NCBI GenBank assembly: GCA_029783825.1 | Contig: JAREIK010001330.1 | Location: forward strand, 67,442-131,441 | Origin: Sapria himalayana | Lineage: Eukaryota; Streptophyta; Magnoliopsida; Malpighiales; Rafflesiaceae | Direction of reading: 5' to 3' | Length of the DNA: 64,000 nucleotides | In this document: positions 12,906-25,295 of the stretch, in pieces | Position numbering within the stretch: the stretch's first letter is position 1 | Layout of the letters: the number at the start of each line of letters is the position of its first letter | Translations under genes and position numbers: made by a program | The notes under the pieces: model-generated | Databases searched by the model: none | What the model saw: only the letters and a program-made list of their open reading frames with translations | Told to the model about the DNA's origin: nothing

Positions 12906-13904
12906 TTTTTTATTTTTTTTAAGTTTGTTTATTATTTATAGCCCTCTCTTTTGGCGGAGAAATACCGTCTGTACAAACTACTTCTACCCTTTACCCTCTT
13001 AAATCCATTCCCCGTTTCTAAAGACTAATAATATAATCTTCCTAGCACTATTGAAATAACGTAAAAACTCTAATTAAGTCATCAATCTTAACTTTACTCT
13101 TTACTAAAATGAGTTTCCTTCTTTTATCTTTCTAGCGCTTCATGGAACATCCTTCTTGTTTTTCTGATATCACCCTTTCTAGGCTGTATATAACATATTT
13201 CCTGCATAAAATAACAGAAATATCTCCCACTTTGCAAAATTCCTTTCAACCTTGTTGCACATATTCTGCCGAAGCTTTCCTCTTCTATCTGTCCTAGTCC
13301 TTGACCCTCTTTGTTTGCTGATATAGCTTTAGATTCACATCTTGAGAGCCATTTCCAAGCCACCTTGTAGCATCCTGATCTTTGCCGACCTCCTAGACTA
13401 GACACTTACCTCTCCTAGGACCTTGTATTTAATACAGACACATGATTCTGAAAATTTCAGACTTCTAAACCCTTTCTACATGATTTAAACGCTGGTAAAA
13501 AAACATAACACATGACTTGAAAAAAATTTTACAGACTCTTGCTAGTTACAGACTTCTTTTAATTCCAAGGAATATGATTTGATTGCCCCTTTAGTGCTTT
13601 CCTGCAAACACAAAAAAACCAGAAACATACCAAAGGAGCAGAAAATTCCAGCCCTTACCTTTTCGTTCAATCATCTTTGTCTTGTGAGGTGAACCTTGCA
13701 GTGACTGTAAAAGAAACAACAACTAGATTTTCTGGTTGTTTATACCATGAACTTCACTGTTAACCTATAGAGACAGATTCCCCTACAAAGAAGCTATCAC
13801 AATTCCACAACTTATATTATTATACTTTTCTTATTCTATTTTCCATATTCTATTTTCATATTCTTATAATTTTCAGATTCCCCTACACAGCAGCTACTGG
13901 ATTT
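12906..13904 (-). other. 3' UTR region and A-tail of the LINE
   Basis: This is the stretch after the RNase H stop. It contains an open frame of about 93 codons (13124-13405, minus) with no recognisable domain and a basic, low-information composition. I regard that frame as chance or as part of the untranslated region. It ends in an impure poly(A) tail (minus strand) directly against the left target duplication. Confidence 0.6.
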
Positions 13905-14450
13905 TCACATTCTATTTTTTCTGTTAATACTACCCTTCCTAAATCTTAAATAAGGGAAGGCCTTCCTATCCAGTTTCGGTATTCCTTTTACTTTTTCTGG
14001 CATCGAAACCTCATCAAATTCATGTTCTCCTCTTATCGAACCTAATCTTGCAAGACTATCCGCCAAAGTATTAGCTTCTCTATATATATGTAAGATTGAT
14101 GCATTAAGCACTTTAATGAGGTTCAAAATAATTTCCATTTCTTCCTCATACCTCCAAAGAATTATTTTTCCACTTACTAAATCTACCAAAAGCATAGAGT
14201 CTACTTGAATTTGTATATTTTCTAAATCTAATTTTTTACAGACATTTAATCCCATATTCAAAGCTTTTATCTCCGAGTGGAGGGCTGAGAATGCTTCTGT
14301 AGCCGATGTAAATGCTTTTATCACATACTCGTTTGAGTCCCTTATTACCCCTCCTCCACTTGCTATACCAGTGTCCCTATTGAAGTTACCATCCGTGTTT
14401 AATGATATTTTACCTTTCGGAGGCCTATTCCAACTTATACTTTTACCCAT
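13905..14450 (-). pseudogene. LINE RNase H domain
   Basis: The longest clean LINE frame, 181 codons. RNase H signature residues are readable: the first Asp in LNTDGNF (about residue 20), a Gly-rich strand with GGGVIRD, the Glu in HSEIKALNMGL (about 60), the Asp in IQVDSMLLVDL (about 84), and the C-terminal HIYREANTLADSLARLG (about 121-137) with the His/Asn/Asp pattern. In plant L1-type LINEs this domain follows the reverse transcriptase and degrades the RNA of the RNA-DNA hybrid. The frame continues open upstream into tryptophan-containing linker sequence (SWNRPPKGKI), so the ATG used here is not a real start. It is part of a dead polyprotein, although the catalytic residues look kept. Confidence 0.88.
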
Positions 14451-15287
14451 CCCTATTTCGTATTTGTAATAGCGAGGCCCCAGAACATTCCAGCTACCTT
14501 ATTTAAACAAGAACCATCAACTTTTATAGGGTTTATACTTGATATATTCCTGATTTCTTTAATTATATCTTTTATAATTTCATTTGAATTTATTCTTATG
14601 CCCTCAAATTTACTCTTATTATGAGCTTTCCATAGGCAGCATATTGCTATATGAGGTAGATTCTGAGTGAGCCAATTTTTGATATAACTTCTAGGGTTTA
14701 CATTTTCCCAACTCTTAATTCTATCAATTATTCTATCTTCTTTTTTACTTATTTGTAACTAGTCTCCTAATTCCCTCTAGACTGCTGCAGCGATTCTTCC
14801 ACTTGAAAGTAGATGATCCATTGATTCTTCATCTGCAAAGCAACATTCACATCTGGAGGCCATTTTAACACCTTTTCTTTTCACATTAGTGTCCACAGGC
14901 TGTGCATTTACCAGAACTTTCCATGCCATCAAGCACATTTTCAGTGGAATACCTGCTCTCCAGGCCTATTTAAATAAAGACTACACGGGTTTTTTCCTTC
15001 TTATCAATTCTTTTGCTGACTTTAACGTAAAATTACCTTGTGGATTAAGGGTCCATTTCCATCCCGATTTATTCAGCAATGAGTGAGCATCTATTATTTC
15101 CTTTTGTTTTTCCAATGCTTTCCAGCTATTTGATTTCTACTTAACGTGATTGTGTTCTTGTTCTAGATATTTTGCTCGCATATATTTTGCCCAGAGGGAA
15201 TCATTTTCTTTTATCCCCCACCATCCTTTGCAGTCCCAAGCATTCGCCATGTCCTGTAAATTAATGATGCCTAAACCCGCTTCCGCT
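14451..15287 (-). pseudogene. LINE zf-RVT / linker region (broken)
   Basis: Between RT and RNase H on the minus strand the translation shows a MASRCECCF...EESMDHLL motif (about 14800-14870). This matches the zinc-binding zf-RVT segment found after plant LINE reverse transcriptases. Stops interrupt it (for example TAG where Trp is expected, near 14779). The forward-strand open frame at 14889-15086 is only its antisense. Confidence 0.65.
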
Positions 15288-16597
15288 TTAGGATGATAGA
15301 TGTCTTTCCAATTTTTCCAGTGAATTTTCTGCTTTCCATTTTTTTCCCCATAAAAAATTTGTCATTTCCATTTCTAGTTTATTTGTAAATTTCTTAGGTG
15401 GGTGTATGACTGATATAATATGTACCAGTGTACTTTGAAGAACATGGGAGATTAATGTAATCCTAACACCAAAACCTAATAGATCTACTTTCCAACCTGC
15501 TATTTTCCTTCTCATTTTATCTTGTAAAGGCATTAGATAATTTTCTTTCAGCCTTCCTTCATATATCGGACAACCTAAATATACTAAAGCATCTTTTTTA
15601 TGTTTAAAACCCGTTATGTTTTTAATTTTTTTTACCACTTTTTCGGAAGATTTTTTTGCTAACATAAATTGACTTTTATCCTTATTAAGGGCTTGTCCTG
15701 TTTCCTTCTCAAATAATTGTAGAAGGTCCATCAGGTTTTTCAATGAACTTTTATTCGCATTGTGAAAATGATAATACCATCTGCATAAGCTAAACAACTT
15801 ATTCTCGGAGTGTTTTTTGGCTGTCTAAAGGGGATTATTATGCCCTCTGACATTCTTTTATTTAAATTAACAATTAATAATTCTAAGTACATATCAAATA
15901 ATAAAGGCGATAATGGATCCCCCTGTCTCAAGCTACGTCTAGGTTTGAATTCTTCTCCTTTCATTCCATTTACAATAATTCTAACCCAAATGCTTGTTAC
16001 ACATCCATATATTAAATCAATACATGTTTTAGAGAAACCAACTTTTCTCATGACGAAACATAATGTATGACATTCTACTCTATCAAATACCTTAGATAAA
16101 TCTAGCTTAACTACTAAGTTACTTCCCCTCGTTTTAAATGCTATTTCTTTCATCATTTCTGATGCTAATCTAATATTTTTAATCATTAATCTATACTTAA
16201 TAAATCATGTTTGTTCATGTGATTTTATAAATGGTAAAATATTACTAAGTCTGTTTTGAATAATTTTAGCGAGGATCTTATAAATTGCATTACATAAACT
16301 TATAGGCCTAAAATCCTCACATTTTTGAGGTGATTCTTTTTTGGGGATTAGCACTATGAAAGAGTTTTCCGATGCCTTAGGTATATCTGCGCCTACAAAA
16401 AAACTGGCAATTGCAGGAACCAGATCTTTTTTGATAATGAGCCAGTTTAACTGAAAAAAATAATTATTCCAGCCATCTAGCCCTGCTGCACTATCCTTAT
16501 CCAGATCAAACACTACCTTTTTAATCTTTTCTTCCTCCGGGATCTTCTCCATCATTTGATTTTGTTCTAGTGAGATGACTATGTTAATCCCATCCAT
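15288..16597 (-). pseudogene. LINE reverse transcriptase (broken into three frames)
   Basis: The reverse transcriptase of the LINE. In order on the minus strand: AAGLDGWNNYFFQ and FRPISLCNAIYKILAKII (16205-16597); the first catalytic Asp in LVVKLDLSKVFDRVE, then LRQGDPLSPLLFDMYLELL and CLAYADGIIIF (15740-16186); and the thumb-like LNKDKSQFML, LVYLGCPIYEGR and GWKVDLLGFGVRITLI (15288-15797). The catalytic box reads YADG instead of Y/FADD, so the second of the paired aspartates is lost. A stop separates the first two parts near 16190, and a frameshift near 15760 separates the last two. No active enzyme could be made. Confidence 0.9.
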
Positions 16598-16721
16598 TAA
16601 TGAGTTTCCTACTTGGGGAGCCTGTCTGCATAGATGGCTTTTAAAAAATTACTCAAAGAGGAATCCTATTTGCTTGTCTTCTTCAACCCATTTTCCCTCA
16701 TTAGTTTTAATGCCCTTGATT

Positions 16722-17398
16722 TTATTTTTTTTGAGTCTTTATTTTGCACACGTTGTGAAAAAACATAGTGTTTCTATCTCCATCTTTCAACCATTTAATT
16801 TTTGAACACTGTTTCCAGTATACTTCCTCCATATACAACTTAAGCCTCAAGTCCCCTTTAGCCTTATTTAGTTCCTGTCTCTTTACCTCTATGTTATTAT
16901 TATCGTATTCTAATTCCAGTTTTTCTACTTTTTTCTCTTCTTGCTTTATTATTTGCTTTAGATTTCCGAAGACTTCTTTATTCCATATTTTTAGACATTT
17001 TTTTAATCTATGAAGCTTAACCATTAATATTTGCATCGGTTTCCCCATTGCTGGCTCCATCTAGGATTCAGTTACCAATTTTTCAAAGCCAGCGTGCTTT
17101 TCCCACATATTCTGAAATTTAAAGTTACTTGATACTCGGTAATTCTTATAGATTGTAATAAGCAATGGGCAATGATCCGAACAGGTTCTATTTAGATGTC
17201 TTAGCCCTGTAACCCCATGCAAAGCTACCCACGTAGCATTACACAGTACTCTGTCCAGTCTAGCCCAAATTGTGCTTCTTTTACTCCTGTTGTTACACCA
17301 AGTGTAACTTGAACATGTGAAATCTATTTCCATTAATTTCGAGTTTGAGATCGCCTCATTAAATTGTGTCATTGCTATTGGATCCGGGGTTTTACCTC
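16722..17398 (-). pseudogene. LINE endonuclease C-terminus and linker
   Basis: The C-terminal part of an APE-type endonuclease: FTCSSYTWCNNR, ARLDRVLCN and the catalytic-His motif SDHCPLLI, followed by FKFQNMWEKHAGFEKLV, the usual border of the domain. A TAG at 17061-17063 interrupts the frame, which continues in phase with WNKEVFGNLKQ and a Lys/Glu-rich, coiled-coil-like linker before the reverse transcriptase. The N-terminal half of the domain is missing because the element is 5'-truncated at 17407. Confidence 0.85.
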
Positions 17399-17407
17399 AT
17401 TAATCTC

Positions 17408-17423
17408 GACTTAAATAATATTT
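17408..17423. repeat. Right target-site duplication of the LINE
   Basis: An exact copy of GACTTAAATAATATTT at 12890-12905. The transposase coding sequence resumes directly after it (AACCTTTGAATGTAGAT, matching B at about 43001). Confidence 0.93.
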
Positions 17424-17728
17424 AACCTTTGAATGTAGATAAAGATCCAAAAAATTTATATGACTCAAATGGTGGCAGAATAAAAATTGAAGATGATCAA
17501 TTTCTATCGGAGATGAGTTCGAACTTTTATCGAAATCTGACAAAATATCAGAAGATCCAATGGAGGATGACAATGATACCGATATTAAATTGTTATAATT
17601 TTATCATAAATTTTAACTATCAAAGACGTTTTATATTTTATTGAAATCTATCGGTGTGTTTTATTCGAAAATGGATGCTTGTTCATCATTTTTCTATTTT
17701 TTATTCTTTGTTTTATTTTGTACAGTAG

Positions 17729-19010
17729 ATGGCGCCTAAAGGACGTGGCCGTGGTGGAGCTGGACATGGACACAGAAATGAACCAAATTCAACTAGTATG
17801 TTACATAATGTTATAGAATCAGTACCAGCTAATAGCCACCATATCCTGACTTCAACATCACAATCACCATTTCCATTTCTATCACCATCACCATCATTGA
17901 GATCTCTGCTAACACCTTTATCAGATGTAATCCCACCACCGATTGTGCTTCCTGCTCACACTTTTGATCCATCTCAATCTTCTACACCACAATTTACACC
18001 GATAGTCCCCCCCCCCCCTTACAATAGCAATGACATCATCAAATCTAGGCCTTCCTCTGAAGTCAGTGCAAAGTTAGAAATTGATATTGTGGATGAGGGG
18101 TAAAAGAAAAATGTAAAAATGATTTGAAAAAAAAATTTTGATGTTACTATTAGTGGTTTTTTTTTATATTGTTATGATTTGCTTGTTTTCTATGTTATTT
18201 ATTTATTTGTATAGTTTTATTCCATGTCACAAGTGTTTGACTATAATTACAAAGGCTTTCAAGAAAATGGCTGATGCCAGAGCTTTCTCCTGGAAGAAAG
18301 TTTCTCAATCGATAAAGGAGTCATATTTTAATGACTTTCAGGTAAAAATAACAAAACAAAAGAATTGAAAAATAATTATCTAATTACTTAACTTTTATGT
18401 TGGTTATTATTCAAGCAGAAAATAATTATGTTCTTGTTGTTAATATAAATTATTTTATCATTTTTATATAGAATCATTGCACATGGCCACTGAAATTTGA
18501 TGGAAAGATAAAGTCATTATGAGAGATCAAAGAAGCTCAACGGTATTGTGATTTTGTTCATAAATTAAAAAAAATTAAAGAAAGGCTTGATTTTATATAC
18601 AAGGAAGACTAGCCCTAGTGGCTTAATTTTTGGGAGGAGCCAGATGTGAATAAAAATTAGATATTGCCAGCAAAAATTGATGAAGTGATGCTGCTGGACT
18701 GGGTACAGAAATCTGTCAACCGACAGGAGGTTCAAAGTCGAGCGTCAAGCACACTCGAGATTTGGTACAAATTTAAACTTCTAAACATATCTATATTTTG
18801 TGGTTGTCCTAATAGTATAATAAATATAATCTCTGCATGGTTTTAATAATTTTATTAAATTTCTTTATCATTTGATTTTTATGAATTAATAAAAACATAT
18901 TCTAGGCTGGAGAATTGGGTCAAGACCCAAATTTCTATGAGATTTTCAGAAAGATGCATGTGAAAAAAGTGGATGGTCACTATGGTAACAACAAGACTCA
19001 GATGATTGTA
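17729..19010 (+). pseudogene. TNP1/Transposase_24-like second gene of A, 3'-truncated
   Basis: The second CACTA gene. Exon 1 (17729-18101) opens with MAPKGRGRGG and is Pro/Ser-rich; it follows a TTTTGTACAG acceptor and ends at a GTAAAAG donor. Exon 2 (about 18210-18341) carries KAFKKMADARAFSWKKVSQSIKESYF. Later exons carry NHCTWPLKFDGKIKSLW and, at 18905-19010, LGQDPNFYEIFRKMHVKKVDGHYG, as in the plant Ptta/En/Spm Transposase_24 family. Related TNPA/TNP1 proteins bind subterminal repeats. Stops are present (TAG for Trp near 18610). The gene is lost after the GTAAGAAA donor at 19011, where the intron turns into the CTAT array; B has the further exon at 45275. Confidence 0.82.
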
Positions 19011-19032
19011 GTAAGAAATTGATATATTAATT

Positions 19033-19033
19033 G

Positions 19034-19067
<34 letters not shown>

Positions 19068-21522
19068 AAATATATATACCTGTCTATCTATATATCTACC
19101 TACATACCTATATATCTATCTGTCTAACTATCTATCTGGCTATATGTTTATCTGTGATTCTATAAGTCAATCTGTCTATTTATAAATCTATATAAATGCC
19201 TATCAATCTATCTATATATATGTCTATATTTCAATAACTTTTTCTATTTTAAATATATCAATTTGTTTATTTGTCTATCTTTCTATCTATCAATCTATCT
19301 ATCTAACTATATATATATATATATATCTTTTATTTCTATCTATCTATCTATCAATATATTTATCTATCCATCCATCAATCTATCTATCAAAAAATCATTC
19401 AATAAATAAAACTATCAATCAATCAATCTATATATCTATATATTTATTTATCTATTTACCTACCTATCTATTTATGTATCGATTTATCTATATATCTATG
19501 TAACTATCTATCTATCTACCTATCTAGCTATCTGGTAATCTATCTTTTTATCTTTCTATCTATTTTTCTATTTTTCTATCAATCTATTTGTCTAACTATC
19601 TATCTAAATATCTATATGTCTAAGTATCTATCTATATGTTTTTTGTCTATCTATCTATTTGCCTATATATTTATCTGACTATTATCTATCTATCTATCTC
19701 TATATATATTTATCTGTGTATCTATAAATCTGTCTATTTATATATCTATCTATAAGTATATATGTCTATATGTTTATCTGTCTAACTATCAATCTATCTA
19801 TCTATATATCTATCTTTGTATTTTTCTATCAATTAATCTACCTAAATAAGTATATTTATCTATCAATTAATCATTCTAACTAAGTATCTATCTATCTGTC
19901 TATTTGTAAGTTTCTTGGTATATATGTATTTCTCTCTATCTGTATGAGTGTCTATTTATTGATCTATCTATATATCAATCAATCTATCTATCTATCTATA
20001 AATCAATCAATCTATGTATCTATTTGTCTATCTATCTAACTAGTTATCTATCTATCTATTTATCTTTCTATCTATATATATTTATCTATCTATCTATCTA
20101 CCTATTTAGATATATAGCTATTTATCTACCTATCTGTCTATATGTTTATCTATCAATCTGTCTATTTGTCTATATGACAAGTTGTCTATATAAATTCATA
20201 TCTATCTTTCTATCTATTTATCTGTCTATAAATCAATCAATCAATCAATCTGTCTGTCTATTTGTCTATCTATTTATCTGTATATATATATATATATATC
20301 TTTTTATCTGACTATCTTTTTATCTATTTCACTCTCTATATGTATATCTGTCTATTTGGCTACCTGTCTATTTGTCAATATGACTATCTATCTATCAATA
20401 AATATATAAATATATCTATTTGTCTCTCTTTCTATCTGTCTATCTATCATTCTATCTATCTATATCTCTATATGTGTATATGTTCATTTATCTATTTATC
20501 AATATATCAGTCTATTTATCTATCTATCTATTTGTCTATCTATCAATCTTTTTATCTATTATCTGCCTATCTACTTATCATTCTATCTACATATCTACCT
20601 ATCTGTCTATCTATTTATCTATCTATCTGTCTATCTATAAATTTATATATAAGTCTATCTATCTATATATGTATATGTCTATATGTCTATCTGTCTAATT
20701 ATATATCTATCTATCTATTTATCTATCTATCTTTCTATCAATTAATCTATCTACTATCTATCAGTATATCTGGCTATCTGAATATATGGTTATCTTGCAA
20801 TCTAGCTATCTATCTATCTATCTATCTGTATGTCTATTTTTCAATCAATCAATCTATCTATCTATATGTCTATCTATCTATCTATATATTTATCTAACTA
20901 TCAATCAAACTTTCTATCTTTCTATATATCTATTTATTTATCTATCTATTTATTTATCTAAATAACTAACTATCTATCTATCTGCCTAAAGGTCTTTTTG
21001 TCATCTATCTGTTTGTATATCTATTTATTTATCTAACTATCTATCTATCTGTTTATATGTCTATCTATCTATCTGCCTATCTATCTATGTGTCTATCTGT
21101 CTATTTGTCTATCTGTCTATCTACAAAAATGCATATGTTTCTATCTATCTATCTATCTATATATCTATCTATTTCTATATATCTATCTATCTATCTATTT
21201 GCCTATCTGTCTATCACTTTATTTGTCTATCTATCTATATACATATATGTTTATATGTTTGTAAGAATATATGTCTATTTGTCAATCTTTCAATATGTCA
21301 ATATGTCGAGATGTCTATCTCTCTAAGTATCAAGTTGTCTATCTATCCTTATGTCTATCTATCTATCTTTATATATATATATATATATATCTGTATATAT
21401 GTCTATTTGTAATTTGTCTCATTGTATATTTGTATTTGTATCTATCAGTCTATTTGTCTATCTATCTGTATATCTATCTTTCTATCTACCAATCTATATT
21501 TCTATCTATCTATTAATCTATT

Positions 21523-21553
<31 letters not shown>

Positions 21554-23244
21554 CTGTCTATCTATCTTTCTATATGTCAATCTTTATATCTCTCTATCTA
21601 TCTATCTATCTACATGTCTATATGTTTATCTAAATATGTATATATCTATCTATCTATATATCTACTTATTTGTCTATATGTCGATTTATCTATCATTATT
21701 ATATATATATATGTCGATCTATTTTTCTATCTATCAATCAATCTGCCTATTTGTCTATTTGTCTATCTATTTTCTATCTATCTATCTATCTAATTATTTG
21801 TATATCAATGTATCTATATAATCAACTATTTGACTATCTTTCTATCTGTATATCTGCTTATCTATCTATTTGTCTATCTATCTTTCTATAAATCTATCTA
21901 TATGTTTATCTATCTACATATCTAATAATCTATCTATCTGCTAATCAATCAATCAATCTATCATCTATCTATCTACCTATATACCTATCTAGTTATCTTG
22001 CTATCTGTCTATCTATTTATCTATCTATTTTCCAAACTCTCCATCTGTCTATATATTTATCAGTCTATCTATCTATTTATCTGTTTATCTCTAAATCTCT
22101 CTGTCTTTCTTTCTATCTATTTATTTATCTAATTATTTACCTATCTATCTGTCTATCTGTCTATCTATCTATCTAGTTGTCTATCTATCTATCTATTGAT
22201 AAATATGTCTATCTGTCTATGAATCAATATGCCTTTCTGTTTATCTTACATCTTTTTATTTGTATATCTCTCAATCAATCAATTTGTCTATTTGTCTATC
22301 TATCTATCTATTTGTCTATCTGTCTATCTATCTATCTATTTTTTTATCGATCTTCCTATCTTCATATCTATTTATTTTTTACCTATCTATCTCTCTATCT
22401 ATATATCTGTTTATTTTCCATCTAACTATCTACTTGTCTATCCGTCTATCTCTCTAGATATCTATCTATTTATCTATCTATCTACAAATCTATCTATCTA
22501 TCTGTAAGACTATGTTTATCTAACTATCTATCAATATGTCAATCTGTCCATTTGTAAATCTGTCTAGATGTCTATCTGTCTATCTATCTATCTATCTATC
22601 TATATTTCTATGAGTCTATCAGTCTATCAGTCTAGCTGTCTATATGTCTATCGGTCTATTTGTATATTTGTCGAGATGTATATTTGTTTATCTATCTTTA
22701 TATCTATTTATCTGTCAATCTGTCTATCTTTCTATATATCTATCCGTCTATTTGTCTATCTATCTATATATATATATCTATCTATCTATCTAGCACTCTA
22801 TATGTCTATCTATCTTTTTGTTTATCTATTTATCTATCTATCTATCTATCTTTCTATCTATCTATTTATCAATTTAACTATTTTTCAATCTATCTATATA
22901 TCTATTTCTTTATCTATTTATCTATCTATCTATATATCTATCTATCTGTTTGCTTATCAATTTAACTATTTTTCAATCTGTCTATCTATCTATCTTTCTA
23001 TCTATTTATCTCTCTATATGATAATCTTTCTATCTATCAATCTATCTATATGTAATTTGAATATCTATCTATCTATTATCTATCTATATGTCGATTGATC
23101 TATATGTTTATCTGTGTATCTATCTATCTATCTATCTATCTGTGTGTATATTTGTCGATTTGTCTATCTATCTGTCTATTTGTCGATTTGTCTATCTATT
23201 TATCTATTTACCTATCTATTTTTCTATCTATGTATCTATCTGTC

Positions 23245-23289
<45 letters not shown>

Positions 23290-24006
23290 TTTTTCTATCT
23301 ATCTGTCTAGCTGTCTATCTGCCTATCTATATATCTCTCTATCTGTCTACCTATCTACCTATCTATCTGTCTACTAGTCTATCAATCTATATATCCATCT
23401 ATCTATCTGTCTAGCTATCAATCTATCTATTTGTCTAACTATCTATCTGCCTATATGTCTATCTGTCTTTCTGTCTATCTATCAATCTATCTGTCTATCT
23501 ATCTATCTATATGACTATCTATCTATATGTCTATCTATCTGTCTATCTATTTTTCTATTCATCTATTTCACTACATGTCTATATTTCTATATGTCTATTT
23601 ATCTATCTATATATCTGCCTAACTTGTATCTGTCTATCTGGCTATCTAGATATCTATCAAAAACTCTATATGTCTATATGTATTTTTGTCTATATGTCTA
23701 TATGGCTATCTAGCCATCTAGTTTTCTATCAATTTGACTATCTATCGTTGTGTCAATATAATTAATTATCTATCTATATATATATATATCTATCTCTCTA
23801 TCTATCTGCCTATTTGTTTATCTTTCTGTCTATCTAGCTATCTATATATTTGTCTATTTGCCTATTTTCCTATCTTTCTATCTGTCTATCTATCTAAATT
23901 TTTATCTGTCTAACTGTCTATTGGCTTATCTGCTTATTTGTCTATAAGTCTTGTATATCTGTCTATCTGTTTATCTATTTATATGCCTGATCTGACTATC
24001 TGATTC

Positions 24007-24037
<31 letters not shown>

Positions 24038-24472
24038 ATCAAACTATCAATGTATCAATTTATCTATCTTTCTATCTGTCTATCTATCTGTCTATCTGTC
24101 TATCATTATGTCAATCTATTTAGAAATCTATCTGTCTGTATATTATTTATCGGTTTATCTAACTATCTATCTCTCTGTCAATCTGTGAATCTATCTATCT
24201 ATCTATCTGTCAATCTCTATTTTTCTATCTATTTGTCTATCTGTCTATCTATATATCTATCTATATGTCTTTCTCTCTATCTGTCTATCACTCTATCAAA
24301 CAATCTATCTATCCATCTATCTGTCAATCTATTTATCTGTATATATGTCGATCTATATATTTGTCTACCTTTCTATCTGACTATCATCTATTTGCTTATA
24401 TGCCTATATGCCTTTCTGCAAATCTATCTATCTGCCTATCTATCTATCTTTCTATATTTTAATCTATCTATC

Positions 24473-24514
<42 letters not shown>

Positions 24515-24759
24515 TCAATCAATCAATCTCTCTATATGTCTATTTGTATATCTGTCTATCTATTTATATATTTTTTTTCCTATATGTCTATCAATCTATC
24601 TATGTGTCTGTCTATTTGTTTATTTTTCTATCTGTCTATCTATCTGTCTAATTATCTATCTTTTTATCTGTCTATATATATGTGTGTGTGTATATATATA
24701 TATATATGTATGTCTATTTTTCTATCTATCTTTTTATCTATCTGTCCATCTGGCTATCT
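19033..24759. repeat. 5.7-kb degenerate CTAT/ATCT array
   Basis: Period-4 DNA made of CTAT, CTGT, TTAT and TTGT words with short TA runs (for example 23250-23286 and 24476-24512). It begins in the intron of the truncated second gene of A and ends exactly at the C terminus CACTACAAG at 24760. The stacked + strand open frames reading YLSIYLSI arise because a period-4 ATCT repeat rarely makes a stop; they are not genes. Confidence 0.97.
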
Positions 24760-25295
24760 CACTACAAGAAAAATACCATATAGCTAGGGATAATTCCCTA
24801 ACTAAATGGGCATTTTCCACCGCTAAATAGGATATAGTGATGGATTACCTTCGGATAGGTTCCCAATCTAAAGTGATCCTCGGAAAAATTTAGCCAGGGA
24901 AACTATCCTTAGCTAATAAGTTAGTGACGAAAAATCTCTAGCTAAAAAAAATAATTTCCTGAGCTAAATTAGCAAGTTAAATGAGATTTTCCATTGCTAA
25001 ATGGAAATAATGACGGAAGATATCCCAAGCTAAAATGCTCGTTACACAATATTAGCGATGAAAATTTCTATAGATAATAAATTTAGCGACGTAAAAATCC
25101 TTTGCTAAAATAAAAATAACCCTAGCTAAATTAGCAAATGATTTATCACTTGATAATTTAGAATGAGATTTTTCCCTAACAAAATTAGCTAGGGACTTTC
25201 CCTAGCTAATTTAGCAAGGGATTTTTCGCTAGCAAATTTAGCTAGGAAAAATTTGCTAAATTATTTAGGGAATTTTCTCTAGATATTTTAATTTC
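24760..25295 (-). repeat. 3' terminal and subterminal repeats of element C
   Basis: CACTACAAGAAAA is followed by ATATAGCTAGGGATAATTCC, then by many AGCTAGGGA, TTAGCAAGGGA and TTAGCGAC motifs in both orientations. It matches the reverse complement of 49740-50187. Confidence 0.88.

Larger units (their letters stand above)
12906..17407 (-). mobile_element. Plant L1-type LINE, 5'-truncated, in the last exon of TNP2 of A
   Basis: A 4.5-kb non-LTR retrotransposon on the minus strand with the order endonuclease remnant, reverse transcriptase, zf-RVT-like segment, RNase H, 3' UTR and A-rich tail. The tail reads as T-runs on the + strand at 12906-12920. A perfect 16-bp target duplication flanks it, as expected for target-primed reverse transcription. 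The 5' end falls inside the endonuclease domain, so this is a 5'-truncated insertion, and its frames are broken by stops and at least one frameshift. It interrupts the acidic C-terminal coding segment of the CACTA transposase. Confidence 0.94.
9367..17588 (+). pseudogene. TNP2/TNPD-type CACTA transposase of element A (decayed, LINE-interrupted)
   Basis: This is a relic of the main CACTA transposase, the nuclear enzyme that cuts and joins element ends. Order seen: a transposase-associated domain (9367-9640, with CPCNHRKCQN in a shifted frame); a Tnp2 domain (about 9760-11060, with FYEMLKA, GLYTDGF and YSTWPMIVMPYNLPP-like motifs); a DUF4218-like part (about 11300-12070, MKSHVCHVFM, FRELLPQSVWKVL); and a DUF4216-like part (12336-12780, DEIDYYGQLKEVI). 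An acidic tail is separated from these by the LINE and resumes at 17424. The expected ATG, present in B at 39465, is ACG at 9367. Frameshifts (for example an extra A near 11038) and stops break the reading frame. An intron starts at 11634 after TTTTGAGAG. Family assignment is firm; no product is expected. Confidence 0.88.
1813..19032 (+). mobile_element. CACTA (En/Spm) element A, 5' portion, truncated at a CTAT array
   Basis: It starts with CACTACAAGAAAA at 1813. In order it contains a subterminal repeat zone, an AT-rich region, a leader region, AT satellites, a pyrimidine tract, a TNP2-type transposase pseudogene and the start of a Transposase_24-type gene. Homology to element B continues to about 19032, where an intron of the second gene runs into a CTAT array. 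No 3' terminus in forward orientation is found in the window, so the element is either broken here or its 3' part lies beyond position 64000. A LINE (12906-17407) is nested in the TNP2 gene. The flank before the element is TAC. Confidence 0.88.

Noticed and set aside
13124..13405. 93-codon open frame downstream of the LINE RNase H
   Set aside because: No motif; it lies in the LINE 3' UTR region between the RNase H stop and the A-tail.
20024..24830. Many overlapping open frames of 60-245 codons reading YLSIYLSI
   Set aside because: They are the necessary result of a stop-poor period-4 ATCT repeat, occur in all three + strand frames at once, and have no domain or start context. The same applies at 21057-23765 and 60677-63865.
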